Assembly: GCA_003508835.1 (NCBI GenBank)
Contig: PUFA01000007.1
Coordinates: forward strand, 19,429,001 to 19,493,000
Origin: Eonycteris spelaea
Lineage: Eukaryota > Chordata > Mammalia > Chiroptera > Pteropodidae
Direction of reading: 5' to 3'
Length of the DNA stretch: 64,000 nt
Below are positions 10,560-22,709 of the stretch, one piece after another. Position numbers and translations under genes: made by a program. The first letter of the stretch is position 1. The number at the start of each line of letters is the position of its first letter. The notes under the pieces are model-generated. The model was not told the origin of the DNA and ran no database searches. It worked only from the letters and a program-made list of their open reading frames with translations.

Positions 10560-12105
10560 TCCCCATAGCCTCATCAAAATTGAGAGCTCAACAAAAATTT
10601 ATGGAGGATCCACTAGACAGCAGACCACATACTAGATTCTGAGAATCCAGAGATAACTAAGACATGGATCCTGCTTGACCAATGGCACTCATAGTCTAGA
10701 AGGTGAAAGAAGCCTTTAGCAGCCCACATTCTTCTTTTGGTGAGACTCTCACTGATCCTGGGTTCTTATAAGTCTTTGCCTAACCAATGAGCCACCATAG
10801 GCTTTTTTTCCCCCTCTTCTAAATGTATCTGTCTGTCCTGTGTCCCATTCTGTCAGGGATCCACGAGCTTATATGAGTGTGTTAATTGGTGTGGATGTAC
10901 CCATTGGGAAAGAACAATAGGTTCCATCCATTAAGATCCAGATTTTTAGTCCCAGAGACCCTTGGTAATATTTGGTGAAGAGGCCAGCCTTTTATGGCAG
11001 TTCATCCTATTGGAAGCCCATGGGCTGATTATGTTAGGGTTACGGGTCCCAGCGTATGAGACCTACCCTGACCTGCACATCTTGGGTACTGAGAGCCAAC
11101 AAACCTGAGCAGATCTGCTTTGCAGGGAGTAGCTTCAACCTAGCCTCAGTCTGGAGCAGGAGTGCAGATCCCAATTCATTATGAGAATTATTTGCCTCAA
11201 TTTACTTTTCTATATCAAATTCACACAGAAATAGAAAACAAATTGGGGAGATGATGTAAGAGAAAAGAAAAGAGCAAAATAACCACTATCCCTCCCGGAA
11301 AACTCCTTCTTTAGCCATGTCCACCAAGACAAGAGGCTTTCCCCTATTCTACATTAACCTGCTGATTTATAAGCTCTCAGACTGTTAAAAGCTTAACCGC
11401 CTACATCATGTTCAGAGAACCCGGTGAGCTGGATATTTGGGAACAGAAATCAACGAGCTCATTCCCTAACTTGGCCTGTGACCTGGGGCCAGCTGATTCT
11501 TCTTCCAGGCTTCAGTTCCCCTAAACGGATTAGAGGAAGACCTCCCTTTCTTTTTCTAGAAGGTAGGGTCTTGAGTACCAGTAGTCTCTTTCATCAGCAC
11601 TATTACATTCCTTTATCTGTTCCTCTAGTCTTCAGAAATCCTATGATCACATAGATTGACTGAACTACGAGACAAAAACCAGGATTCTGGTCTAGGCTCT
11701 GCGGCCTTAACCTAGTGAAATTAGGAGATGCACTTAGCCTCATACCTAAAACAAGGGGATCAGAGCCAACCAGTCCCACAGTGTATGCAGCCTTATGACT
11801 GTTGCACAGAGCAAGCTGAATAATTGTCTTGGAAGTGCTTGGAGGATGGGCATGTTTGAGGAGAAGGTACTGTTATCACAATCTCCTTCTATGGCCCTGG
11901 GAGGGAGTGGTCAGTGGTTGCTCCGGCCTCAGACAACAGTTTCATCTGGGCCCATTAGTCCCCACAATGTCTAGCATACAACAGACTATCTACAGCAAAT
12001 ACAACACAAGACTGAATACAGATCCCTTTTCATTCAGGGCCTATATATGCCCAGCCCCCCTGTCAGCACCTTGGAGATGCTTCCATTGAGAGAATCTAGT
12101 GTAGG
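10560..12105. other. Non-coding stretch, nothing recognised
   Basis: No exon, RNA gene or clear repeat is visible. Frames of 60-86 codons around 11424-12089 show no domain and are expected by chance. Confidence 0.5.
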
Positions 12106-12109
12106 GCTC

Positions 12110-12295
12110 AGAGCAGGAGCTAGACAGCTTGAACGTTGAACGAGTTCAGTAATGTTTCCTTATCTATAAGATGGGAATAATAATAGTACCCATGTCATAG
12201 GTTAATGATGAGGAGTAAATGAATATATAGTAAGTGCTCAAGACACTTCCTGGAGCATAACAAGTGCACAATAAATGCTTGCTACTGTGATGTTA
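12110..12295 (+). repeat. MIR SINE
   Basis: Sense MIR: 'gtttccttatctataagatgggaataataatagtaccc', then 'aagtgctcaagacacttcctggagcataacaagtgcacaataaatgc'. The head is truncated. Confidence 0.8.
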
Positions 12296-12934
12296 GCTAT
12301 GCAAACACTGCCTTCCCTACCTGGTCCAACCCTCTGTCAAAGGAGCCAGCGCTGACCCTTAACCAGAGATGGGTGAACAGAGCCAGCAAAGTTACAAATC
12401 AGGGTAGATGAAGTCATGGCTTGAGAGCTGCTGATAAAACCTATTACCTACCCCACCCCCAGATGATTATTCATGGCCGTTTCCAAAGCATCTTTTCTTT
12501 TCAGGCATGGGACCTAAAGAATTCTACTCTTGAACTAGGTCTCCATCCATCAGTCTTCTAGTTCACCCATGAATTATAAAAGTTTGATGCATTTTCCAAA
12601 GATGTAACGAATCCCTTTTGTTCTCTGTGGCTTGGCCAGGCATCTGAGGGACTATCTTAGGGAAAAGAAGATAAACTGCTTCGTCCTGATGGCATTCTTT
12701 CCTCTTGAGGCAGGTTGCATTTGCTCTACGGAAATGAGACACTGGAACGAGAAGGAATGTCAGGTGTTTCCACTAGTCCTGGTTGGGACTTAACAAGATG
12801 TGTCCCACTGTCCAGGTTCCCTTTACCCTTGGAAACTTCTCCTAATGCTGCAGGGAACTCCACTAGGATATGTCCTGAGAACCCAGCTAGAGCCCATGGA
12901 GGGGCTGTTCTGTATTTCAGAATACCGGCTGCTA

Positions 12935-13115
12935 TACTTACTAGTTTCTTGATTTACGGCAGATTATTTAGCCTCTCCAAGCCCTAGCTTTTCAACTTTA
13001 AAATGGAAATTATAATAGGAACTGTTTCACTGAGCTGGTGTAAGGACTGAATGGAACAATGTACACCTACCTCTTAGCATAGCACCTGAGGTTAGTAAAT
13101 ACTCAAAAATCAGCT
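12935..13115 (+). repeat. MIR SINE
   Basis: Sense MIR: 'gcagattatttagcctctccaagccctagc', 'aaaatggaaattataatagga', then 'cttagcatagcacctgaggttagtaaatactc'. Confidence 0.75.
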
Positions 13116-16100
13116 TTGTTACTCTTGACCTCATGCCAGCAAAAGAGGGGAGAGGAGCTCTCTTAACCTTCCTGGATAGCATGTCTTCCCCTTATTCTGT
13201 GTTCCTCCTGAGCTATGTATCATCCTGTAAGTAGGTGAGGCACAGAGCCCCTGGGTACCCTAAAAGAAACGAGGTCACTGCTAATCAAGATCAAACTGTG
13301 AGCAAATGTTAATTATAGGAAAGACTGGAAAGATCTCCCACCATCTCTTGGGGATCCTACTATTGCATTGATTAACTGTGAGCCAGAAAGTATGAGAAAA
13401 AAGGTCTGTGCCACTTGGTTGACCTGAGGAATCTAGGCAGAGAAGGAACTGTGGGAAAGCTTAGCTCAGCACTTCAGAGTCCATCTTGCCACCTTTTGGC
13501 AGCCATTTTAGGTCCATCTGAGAGAGAGTCCCATGTCTATCATTTGGTTTCTCAGATGCTTGCATTTAAAGGCTTTTAAGAACAGGCGAGGACTATTTCC
13601 TTCACTCTGCTGCTTAACAGTAATGCAGGCTCCATGACTGCCGTATCACAAGCTTATTAGATCCTTTAGTGACTATGACTCTAGATATTTTAGGGGAGAG
13701 GATGATTAGAATGCTAGAGCATATTCAAAATTCAAAGGGCCAGAGAAGCATTAGCTTCAAAGCCTCAGCCCAGGTCTCCTGGGATCAGACCCAATAGGAA
13801 CTACCTTTTTTACGCCAAATTACAACTGGAGCCCAAGAGTTGAACCTTGGCATGGAACTCAGGCTATCTCTAAAATTCAGGAACCCCTGGGTTCTCCTAA
13901 AGCTGGACTGGATAAAAGTCTTTTGCTGAAGGCTCCAGATTTTTCCAGTTTTTCTGGTAGAGAAAAAGTCCATAGTCTCTGGGCAGAGATTTGCTTTATA
14001 GAGGAATAAGGGAACTGTGGACCAGAGAAGAGAAATTTTACTCAGGAGCTCCCTCTACTGGTCCTTTGATAGAAATTCCGAAGAATCATTCTGTCTTGCC
14101 CTGTGGGTATCAATTTGAGGCATCTGAGCATCTTGGTGCCATGAACCTAGAAGAGAATAGGCATCCCAAGGCACCAAGGAAGATGAAACTCCAGAGATTG
14201 GTTCCTTCTTCCTCCTTCATAATTCCATCTCATGTTTATTGGGTGCCAATACAGTGCTAAGCATCTTACTTGCATGTGGCAGGGTTTGACAAATGAGGCA
14301 GCCCAGACCTGGAGAGGTTAAGTTCCTGGTGTCATCAGAGACTAGCAGACCTCTGTGACCTTCATGGGTCTTAGGATTCTCCTGAGTGAGAATTCAAGCA
14401 AGACTCAAGGGACATGTGACATGGGAAGTGAAGCTTATTCTCATCACCTAATATACGCAGGTTGTGCTCTGGGATTGTTCCATACACTTCCTGGGGCCTA
14501 GAGCATTTCAACCTTGCTTTTTAAAAGATCTGGCACATGAGGCAAGCAATTAAGTACATGGCTGTGCTTGTCCAATCTGTGCTTTCCTTTTGATGCCCAA
14601 ACTGAAGAAAGCAGAGTAACTAGCACAGTGACTAAGAAGAATTTCCATTACGGAGGTGAGGCCTTTTTTAAATTTGTGGAACATGTTCACACCTATGTTT
14701 TTAAAAATAAAATCCTGTGAGGTAGGTAGGGCAGGTAACAGTACACACATTTTATAAGATGTTGAGTGACGTTTTCCAGATTTTAGGAGCAAATGGCAGA
14801 GTCAAGACCAGAACCTTCCCTCTTAGCTCCACTTCTGACTTTTTGGTTGGTGTTAGTTGAAACTGAGGTCTAGACTGAGCTTTTTAGCTCTAGAAAATAA
14901 AGACTATGAAACCACCTCCTTGATTTACATACAGATCCTGTCCTGAGTCACTCCTCTCTGTTTTGTTCATAAATGAACTCCTTTGATAGTCATTTTAAGA
15001 ATTATACATGCCACTTATCTTTTTAAGGTTGGTCTCTCATCAGCCCACATTTTAAAGGTATCTAAGTCTCTGGGAGAATCTGAAATATTATTTAAACTCT
15101 TCTATACCATGCAAAGATGTAACCCTTTTCATGCAGGAGAACCTCAAAGCATTTCTGCATTGGTTCTTCCTGGGGATCTGAGATATGGGTAAGTCATAGC
15201 ATTCCAAGTCCTCTTTGGGTTGGTCACTGGTTTCCAATTTCACTGCCATGTCTCTAAATCTACACACGGAATAGCAGCCATACCAGACATTACCTAGCAC
15301 CCTCCCCACCCCTATTCAAGACCTCCTACTAGCTGCTCCTTCCTCTACAGATATAGTGATGTCATAATGGCATCAGAATGGTACCTGCTGACAGTAACAC
15401 AGCAGCTACAAGAGTGGGCTTTCTGCAGCACCTCCTGAGCTGTTGAGCTGTCATCGTCCTAAACAGAGTAGTTGTGTTAAAAATCTTTGTCCATGACGTA
15501 ACCTTCTGACCCTCGGCTACCAGTGTAAGCAGCTCTCTCTTGATTTGACCTGTTAATACCACAAACTCGACTTTGCCAGAAATATGACTTCTTGATGAAT
15601 AGTTGGTCCAGACCAGGCAATTTGGAGTAAACTCGTATTTGGCCTCTTGCTGGTAAGGCTGAGCATCTCTTTACCTAACTGTAGCCTTGAGTATTTGTCC
15701 CTTGTATCCCTGCCACTCTCAGGGAAACCACAATGAAACCACTGAAGGAGGGGAGGGGAGAGCCTAGAACTGAATGCTCACAGGGGACTGTGAGTGATGG
15801 TATGTAGATTGCTGACACCCTATCCCTTTCATTCTTGCTTGTTGTAGGAGCACCAACGACCAAGAGGAGACCAGATGAGTTTTCAAAGCAGTCCTCAAAC
15901 ACCCAGGACACACCTCATCCTTTGCCTCATGCTTTCTGCAATGTTGCTGCTCACGTTCATCTTCCTGTTAACCCTTGCCATAATTACCCCTTCCTGATCA
16001 CCATCCTTCCTCCATTCACTACCCACTCAGCTCTTTCTCTGAGGTGCCCCTCTCATTGGCAGTGGCTTTGCTGTCTGGCAAGTTCCCTTTTGAGTTATAT

Positions 16101-18495
16101 CCAGGTGGCTAACATTAGTTTCCTTCTCTCCTACCCTTATCTCATGCCAGACTCAGCCCAGCACTCAGCCCTGCAGGGCAGGAAAGCAAGAGGAAATCCT
16201 ACCTCTTGCAAAATGAAGTCGCAAGACCCTCTGCCAGAGCAGTCACACTCAATGCAGGTTCCCAAGTTATCTGAGTGTGATGTAATTGAAACCAGATGGA
16301 AAGATCAGAAATCCCTTAATCCCAGTCAGATACAGTGAAAGAGCTTACTCATGACTGGAGTGGTCGAGAATGTGGGGGTAGGGAGGAGAGAAAGAGAAAT
16401 AGCCCCAGAATTGGACTGCCCTGAACACAGAATGGAATCATCTAGATTTTTTTTTTCTCCAATTAAATTTGCATTTCATTCTACCATATTGCAATGGCTT
16501 CACTCTAGACATTTTCATTTGAGACCCAAAGCTTTTCTTCGTGGTTTCTGAGCCACAGGTTCCTGGATGGTGAGGTAAGTGACATTTGCCAGCACTGTCT
16601 AAGGTGATTTGTAGTGATCTCAGAAACCCAGTACTGATGAGTCAGACATCCTGTTAGGATGTAAGATCTGTCTGTCCTCTGTTGGTTCCAACCAATCTGC
16701 ATGCCCGTCAGGTACCCCCAGCCCAGCCACAGATGTCAGTTTACACCTCTACAAAACTGGCCCCCGCATTAACCAGATCAGCATTGTTGAGGTCACAGAG
16801 ACCATCACTACCAAAGGTGTGGTTCTCAGAAAACCCACTATACCCAGAAAGTATATTTTCTCTGCCCCCGATTTTTATTTCCACTTTTAAGGGTAAGGTA
16901 GAACTAATAGAAGATGCCAGGTTTTCACATATGAACCGAAGGTGTCTCATGACAAGATTCAGAACTAATTTGTTATTTAACTCATAGCCTTGCCACTTAG
17001 TACAAAAAACTGGCCAATCCAGCAGATGGCTTTGTCCATTCTTCCTCTGTTCCACAGCCTATATTTATGGACTAGGAATTCAAGAACTGCAAGGCCCATG
17101 TTTTACTGTTGGCCTGTTGGATATAGCAATCCAAGCCTAACAGACCAGCAGCTATTTTCAAGGTTCCTTTAATAGTGAAAGGATAAAAAGTTCAGCTAAT
17201 TCTTAGACCTCCCCCATGAATTTATGATGGAGTGCTCTCTGTCCACAATTCAGGTATAGTAGACAACTGTCTGATAACCACAAGATCAAGGCCAAACTTA
17301 TGCAGGTATCCTGAAGCATCCTCAGATTGTTCTATTCTGTCTGTGGTCCATGCTTTTCAAGCTCTGATCCTTTTCTGTTTAGCCTCTGCTAAACTAAAAC
17401 ATGCTGACGTGCTGAGTCCCACCCCCGCCCCCCTTCAGTCTCGGCCCCCTGTCATGTGCTTACTCTGGCTTTCTTGTCTTTGCTTAGATCCTTACCATGA
17501 AACCCACGCTAGATATTCCTGGGTGGTCCTCTAGGTCCCTGTTCTCCCAAGGCATGGGAGAATCTAGCATCCCCCCATGATGTCCAGCAGTTAGAATAGT
17601 GTAGGGAGGGGAGGAAGGCATTTGAAAGAGCCCGCTCCTTTATAATGGAGGTATACAAAAAAGCAGGAACTGTCCTAACTGTTCTGAAGTTGAACACTGT
17701 GGTTGCTTTCAAGTAGAGAGTTGAGACTTTTGAGTGCGGATGGAAACTAAAAAAGGGGTGGGGGGATGGGGAGAATTCTAGTCACTTTTTTTCCAGCATG
17801 CAAGTGGTCCTCAAACTTCCAAATATGTTGGCTTCTAAGAAATGTTTCCCAAGACCGAATATACCTCTTGATCAGGGTAAGTGATGAAAACGTGTATTTA
17901 ACAGGGGAAGGGGATCTCAGAATAGCTTGCATTATGCATGCTGTGACTAAACTCCCCCACTGTGCTAATAGCTTAGCCTCTGAAGTTTTCCGAATCAAGA
18001 AAATGATAAGGGATGCCAGTTTCTAGAGGGGTGAAGGAGTACTCAGATGACTAGCCAAACCAAATACAGATTTGCGCTGTTCTCACCTTAAGACAGCTTT
18101 CTGGAAGACTGGACTGGGGACCTCCTAACTCCTTTCTGGTGCCACACAAGGGGCTTCCTCTGTGGAGGTGGAAACATGGTTAAGTGTAGCAGCCCAAATG
18201 GGCATAAGTTCACTGCATCTCTACTCCACACTGGCTGGCTTTGGACAAAACCTTTGAGTTTTGGATGAGCTGGGGGCTTTCATTGTTAGACGATGAAGGG
18301 TATCTCTTCTCGGGCAGAAAGCCTTGTGATGGGGCCAGGTGTGGGTCGTGTCTATTGGCTGAAGGTCTCCTTAGGAGGAATACATCATTTCATATTGAGG
18401 TCACTACTGACAAAGTCCTAGACATCTCCAACTCCAAATGAGGATGCCTAGAACTAGAATTAAAAGACCAGATATAGGAATAGAGACATGATAGA
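13116..18495. other. Presumed intron or flank; two antisense MIR fragments
   Basis: Antisense MIR-like pieces are at about 14225-14345 ('tttattgggtgccaatacagtgctaagca..acaaatgaggcagcccagacctggagaggttaag') and about 14695-14825 ('tcctgtgaggtaggtagg..agcaaatggcagagtcaagaccagaa'). A 167-codon frame at 15835-16338 has no recognisable domain, no start context of note and no flanking splice logic, so I treat it as chance. Nothing else is recognised. Confidence 0.5.
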
Positions 18496-18499
18496 GTCT

Positions 18500-18795
18500 T
18501 GTGGGCATAAGTGTTACAGCCACGCAGACATGAATTTGATTAGATCCCCAATTATACAACTTTAAGCTCTAAAATTTTTGGACAAGTCACTTAAACTATC
18601 TGATTTCTACTTCCTTAGCTTTCAAATGGGAAAAATTATTTTTGAAGTGATTCCTGTGCTCTATAACCCAGTGGGACAGGTAACATTGTCATTGATGACA
18701 CCCATAAAATTGCCTTAAGTATTATATAATTTATATAAAAGCACCTGCCAGGTAGTATCTGGCACACAGTAGGTACTCAAAAACTATTGGTTTCT
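18500..18795 (+). repeat. MIR SINE
   Basis: Sense MIR: 'gacaagtcacttaaactatctga', 'ttagctttcaaatgggaaaaatta', and a tail 'ccaggtagtatctggcacacagtaggtactcaa'. The middle has an AT-rich insertion. Confidence 0.75.
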
Positions 18796-18799
18796 TCTG

Positions 18800-21025
18800 C
18801 CCCTACCATATCCTTTACTTAGGCCAAAATAGTTCTGCTCCCTGATGGAGACACCTTTAAGCAAAGAGGTGTCTAAGGTGTTATTTCCTGGTCGTCTTCC
18901 CCAATAGACTATTGGTTGATTTCCTGGGAGCTGTTTTTTTTTCCCCCTATCTCAAACCCAGTACTTTACTTACTGGTATTTTTCTTGGTGCTTGAAGAGG
19001 AGATGAGACACACAGGCAGGACTTTTCTGGCTTTGGTCACCCTGGAAGAGGAGACTCAGTTCTTTTCTAGGGCTTTGCGACAGCAGTGTACCCCCACAGG
19101 CCTTCTGGGGGAGCAGTAGGGGAAACCAGCTCTTTTCATGCGGGATGCCCGGGAATGGGTTGGCAGTGCAGAGGCAGTTTTCATCTTGGACAGGTTCCAC
19201 GTCAGTCTATTAATTCCCTGGGTCTTTAGTTTGACTGCTCCGACAGGAATTGGGCACCACAGCCCTGAGCAAAGAATGGCAGGACAGCTCAGAAAGCCAA
19301 GGTCACCAGACCCAGTCCAGGAATGTACCAAAGGACTTGACTGATGTGTAGGGAAAGCGGAGGTGCTGGTTCTGGTGGCTCAACTTTCTGCAAATATTTC
19401 TACTGTGCTTCCTAGGCACTCCCCCCGCCCCCCAGACTAACCAGTCAGCTTAATTACAGTAGCAAGGTAGGGACAAGGCAGAGGCACACCCTCTTCTGGG
19501 GAGGGACAGCAGAGATGTTAAGTCTGCCAGGCAACCAAGATTAGACTAGTATCATTTTGGCTGCTGCCCTCAAAGTTTGAGATGCAGAGTCTGAGCACAT
19601 TTCTTATATTTCCAATTCTACCTCATTTGTTAAGGCTAGATTCAGAGTTTGCTGGAAGCTGGTAGGGGACCCCCAAAGAGATCTTAAATGAACCTGCGTT
19701 GATCTAAACGTCAGACACATTAGCATGCAACCACTATAGAAAGCATAGAAATAGAAAGCAGGTCACATTATTCTAAATTGTCTCTTCTACATACAGTTTA
19801 TGTAGTTTATATAGAATCTACATGGTTTCTGTGAATGAATTTATGCTTACACATATCCACTCATATCTCTAAAAACATACCTGCTCTGTGCCTTTATAAA
19901 GATATTTAGCCTGACATTTTTCATTAATCCAAAGACAACTTCGTTAAAATGCTGTCGGGACATGATGGAAAGCTTTTCTGTCTGTCAGTGATGATCCTAT
20001 GTGATAAGCCATCTTCAGTGGGAGAACCAGGGCCACCTACCTATCTACCTCTCACTGGGATCTCTTGACTGCCTGACTGCACACCTCCCCACTGCAGCAA
20101 CATTCTCGCATGCATGCATACATACATGCATTCATGGAGCTAAAAATAAACAGCTGCTGATGGGCTGCCAGAGGGTGTCCTCCTTGAACAGCCATCCTGT
20201 CTCCCGTTAGTAGCAAGGCTTAGCTACAGACAGGAATTGAGGGTCCAAGAAGGCCTTAAGCTTAAACCAAAATCTCTAACGCAAGTTACAAAGGATAGGA
20301 GTGCCTAAGGACGGAGATGAGAAGACATTAAAGATCTCACTGAGTAAAAATCAGCCCCATGATAGCTGTCTTCCTGGCCTTGTGCCCCAAATCCTAGTGG
20401 CAGCTTCTGGAAAATTGTTTATTGGCATCAAGGAAAACTATTGTCAGGGAAAGTTGATAATTAGGGTTAATAAAGGAAATAAACCATGTCTCAAGCCATG
20501 CCTGAAAATAGCTCTCTGCTTTCCTGCCCCCTCCCCCTTTCAGGACAGAGGTTACGTGAGGTGGGTCTGGGATGCTGTATAGATTTGGGGAAGGGGATCT
20601 ATGTGTATGTGATTTTGTCCGATCTGCCAATCTGCAAGAATTCTTCCCACCTCCATCACTCCACCAATCAATAAATCCTTTGTCATGCTGAGGTGTGGCA
20701 TGTCATCTGCTGAAAACCTCAGGTTCAGATGCAACACACTGAGACACGTACACGTACACACACATACACACACAGTCACCCTCTAGAAACAAGTTCCATT
20801 CAAATTGGTTTAAAAAATAGCACTAATACATCTGAGCTCATTTTTAGGGACATTATTTTAAGAAGAGGAAAAAAAGATCCTGTGGTCTTTGAGAGGGGGA
20901 GAAGGGTAAACCGTCATCTAGTCTTAAAAAGTTCCGATAATGTCACCAGAATCAGTATTTGCAGTCTTTGTTGAATTTTCTCCTCCTTTACCATTCAACA
21001 AAAGTTGTTTATTTGCTAAATACTC
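18800..21025. other. Non-coding stretch with CATG/CATA and CA repeats
   Basis: Visible items are a (CATG/CATA) simple stretch at 20108-20130, a CA-rich stretch at 20742-20776, and a MEF2-type word CTAAAAATAA at 20140-20149 followed after one base by the E-box CAGCTG (20151-20156). No exon is supported. Confidence 0.5.
20140..20156 (+). promoter_or_regulatory. Adjacent MEF2-type site and E-box
   Basis: CTAAAAATAA fits YTAWWWWTAR and lies one base from CAGCTG. Close MEF2 and E-box pairs are known in muscle and neuronal enhancers. In-vivo use is inference; one such pair can occur by chance in 64 kb. Confidence 0.3.
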
Positions 21026-21296
21026 TGCCATCTGGGTATTTATAGAGGTGGTTTTCCTTTTAAGGTGGTGAGGAGAGGGAAAAGCTGCAGCAAGCAGTAA
21101 GCCCTGTCCCCTGTCCCTGGCCTCTGCCCAGCCCCTTCCACTGACTCCCTGGAGGCAGGTGGATTTATGAATCAATTACCACCTCCCTCGCCCCCCAGAG
21201 GGCAGCCCCTAAACGCTGCTGGCCATTTGCAAAGGGGTGTGTGTGTGTATTTAATCGCAGGTTTATTTGTTCCTGCTTTGGGAGTCTGTCTGTCTG

Positions 21297-21505
21297 TAAC
21301 TCGGATTAATACTCCCCTGGAAGCTGTAGCTGGCTGATTCCGTGGGAGACCAAGCAGGATGCGTGGGCCCAGGAAACAGAAGAGGGAAAAGGAGGGAGGG
21401 AGAAAAAGGGAGCAGGGGAGAGAGCGCGAGCTGTAGAATCTGTTATTTGCGTCACTAGAGGAGTCGGGGCTATCAGTCCGACAAACACAGAATTAATCCG
21501 AGTTA
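21297..21505. repeat. 14-bp perfect inverted repeat with TAATCC cores, 181-bp loop
   Basis: TAACTCGGATTAAT at 21297-21310 is exactly the reverse complement of 21492-21505. Each arm contains GGATTA/TAATCC, the core recognised by OTX/PITX/CRX-type homeodomains (established knowledge). The arms frame a purine-rich stretch at 21372-21430. Confidence 0.9.
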
Positions 21506-21910
21506 TAGCCATAGCTGTCTCTGCCACAGTGGCCAGTTGTGAAAGGGCGGGGAAAGGACGCTCAAGCAAATCTCTGCGAGCCTAGTGTGCACTGGGGAGG
21601 CGGAGGGCGTTTGGGAAGGGGGCTGTCCTGTCGGGCACGCCCTCAGGGGCCCCCCACACGCCCGGTGCAGAGGAGGCTGCAGCCTCCTCTGCAGCTGCCC
21701 AGCCCAAGCCTGGGGTGGCAGCCGCCTCGGCCGCCTCGCCAGCTTAGTGGCTGCGCTGAATACAAAGCGCTGTCTCCGAGCAGAAGCCTTTTCCCAGCTG
21801 AACCAGACCCACCAAAGAGGAGAATCTGCACGTGACGTCAGTAGCTGATGACTGACGCAGGCTGGCAAAGGAGACTCAAGGCGGCTGCTCTGCGCTGCCT
21901 TCATGAGTCT
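21420..21910 (+). promoter_or_regulatory. GC/CpG-rich promoter-like region with full CRE
   Basis: CpG density rises sharply compared with the flanks. TGCGTCA (reverse TGACGCA) is at 21448-21454, a full CRE TGACGTCA at 21833-21840 and TGACGCA at 21853-21859. The same two words, CRE plus TGACGCA, are paired at 3021-3036. A 28-bp perfect palindrome sits at 21666-21693. Open frames of 87-133 codons on both strands reflect GC richness. I see no clear TATA box or splice donor just downstream, so the direction is uncertain. Confidence 0.5.
21666..21693. repeat. 28-bp perfect palindrome
   Basis: The arm TGCAGAGGAGGCTG (21666-21679) is followed with no spacer by its exact reverse complement (21680-21693). 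It would form a tight hairpin or cruciform. It lies in a CpG-rich block about 140 bp upstream of the CRE at 21833. Confidence 0.97.
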
Positions 21911-22468
21911 ATTTTCTCCAGCCCCCTCGTAGTGAAATTACTAGAACGCAAAACACACACATATGTAGCTTTCAAAATATACATTTCCAAAGGCGGTGTG
22001 TTGCAAACAGCGCGATTCTGCAAAGCATGGGTGGGAAACGTGTGAAGGGTATAGAAGATTTTTCCCTCCTTCATTTGGGAATCTCCATCGTGGATAGCAT
22101 TAGACTCGAGCTTTCTTGGGCAGCTCCTCTGGAAAAGGGGCCTAAGCACTCCCCTCTGCCCCAGCATGCAGAGATTCTGGCTAATGGAGACTTGCAGCTC
22201 CGAAAGAATGCCACCATGCCACAGCCGTCTTCTCGGGGAGATTGCGAGGAGCTTGCAACAGGCAGAGGCAGACAGGAGTTAATGGGAGGGAGGGAGAATA
22301 TAAGAAATATCTGGGTATTTTTCTGCTTTCAAAAACATCATCTGCAGTAATGCAAGTGAGTCTGGTGGTGCAGAAAAAAGTGGGGAGGGGTGCTTAATGC
22401 ACATTTAATGTTTTGGACGTAACATTCCAGTGAAATGCCTTTGTGTGTGCAGGTTTTTTCAGTACTTG

Positions 22469-22534
22469 CTAAAAATAGCATCAGGGTTTGATCGTGTTCC
22501 AGAAATAGACCGAGGGCTGCACTGGGATAAAAAG
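22469..22534 (+). promoter_or_regulatory. MEF2 consensus upstream of TATA-like box
   Basis: CTAAAAATAG (22469-22478) is a perfect MEF2 consensus. GATAAAAAG at 22526-22534 is a TATA-like box 48 bp further on. The surrounding 17-mer at 22524-22540 resembles the 3141-3157 TATA region at 14 of 17 positions. A start near 22555-22565 is inference. Confidence 0.45.
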
Positions 22535-22557
22535 CCAGCGCGGGTGGAAGAAAACCT

Positions 22558-22703
22558 GGACATCACCGCATCCCCCCCTCCCCACTATGTCTGGAAATTA
22601 ATTGTTGGATTTTTCCTCTCTTCTCTTGTCTCCCTCTCTCTTTCCACTTTCTCTTCCCTCCCCCTATGTTTCTCTTTCTCTCTCTTAAGGAGTTCCCATT
22701 TGG
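22558..22703 (+). other. Candidate alternative first exon with donor at 22704
   Basis: The 3' boundary is TGG followed by GTAAGTA (22704-22710), close to the ideal donor. The 5' boundary is inferred from the TATA-like box. The exon would be about 145 nt and, like the one at 3425-3990, is pyrimidine-rich in its 3' half (22613-22687). The only ATGs give very short frames (for example ATG TCT GGA AAT TAA). Because 'ctcttaag' at 22682-22689 could act as an acceptor, a 14-nt micro-exon is a less likely reading. Confidence 0.35.
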
Positions 22704-22709
22704 GTAAGT

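Noticed and set aside
15835..16338. 167-codon + strand frame
   Set aside because: No recognisable domain, ordinary composition and no splice or promoter context. This length is expected by chance in 64 kb.
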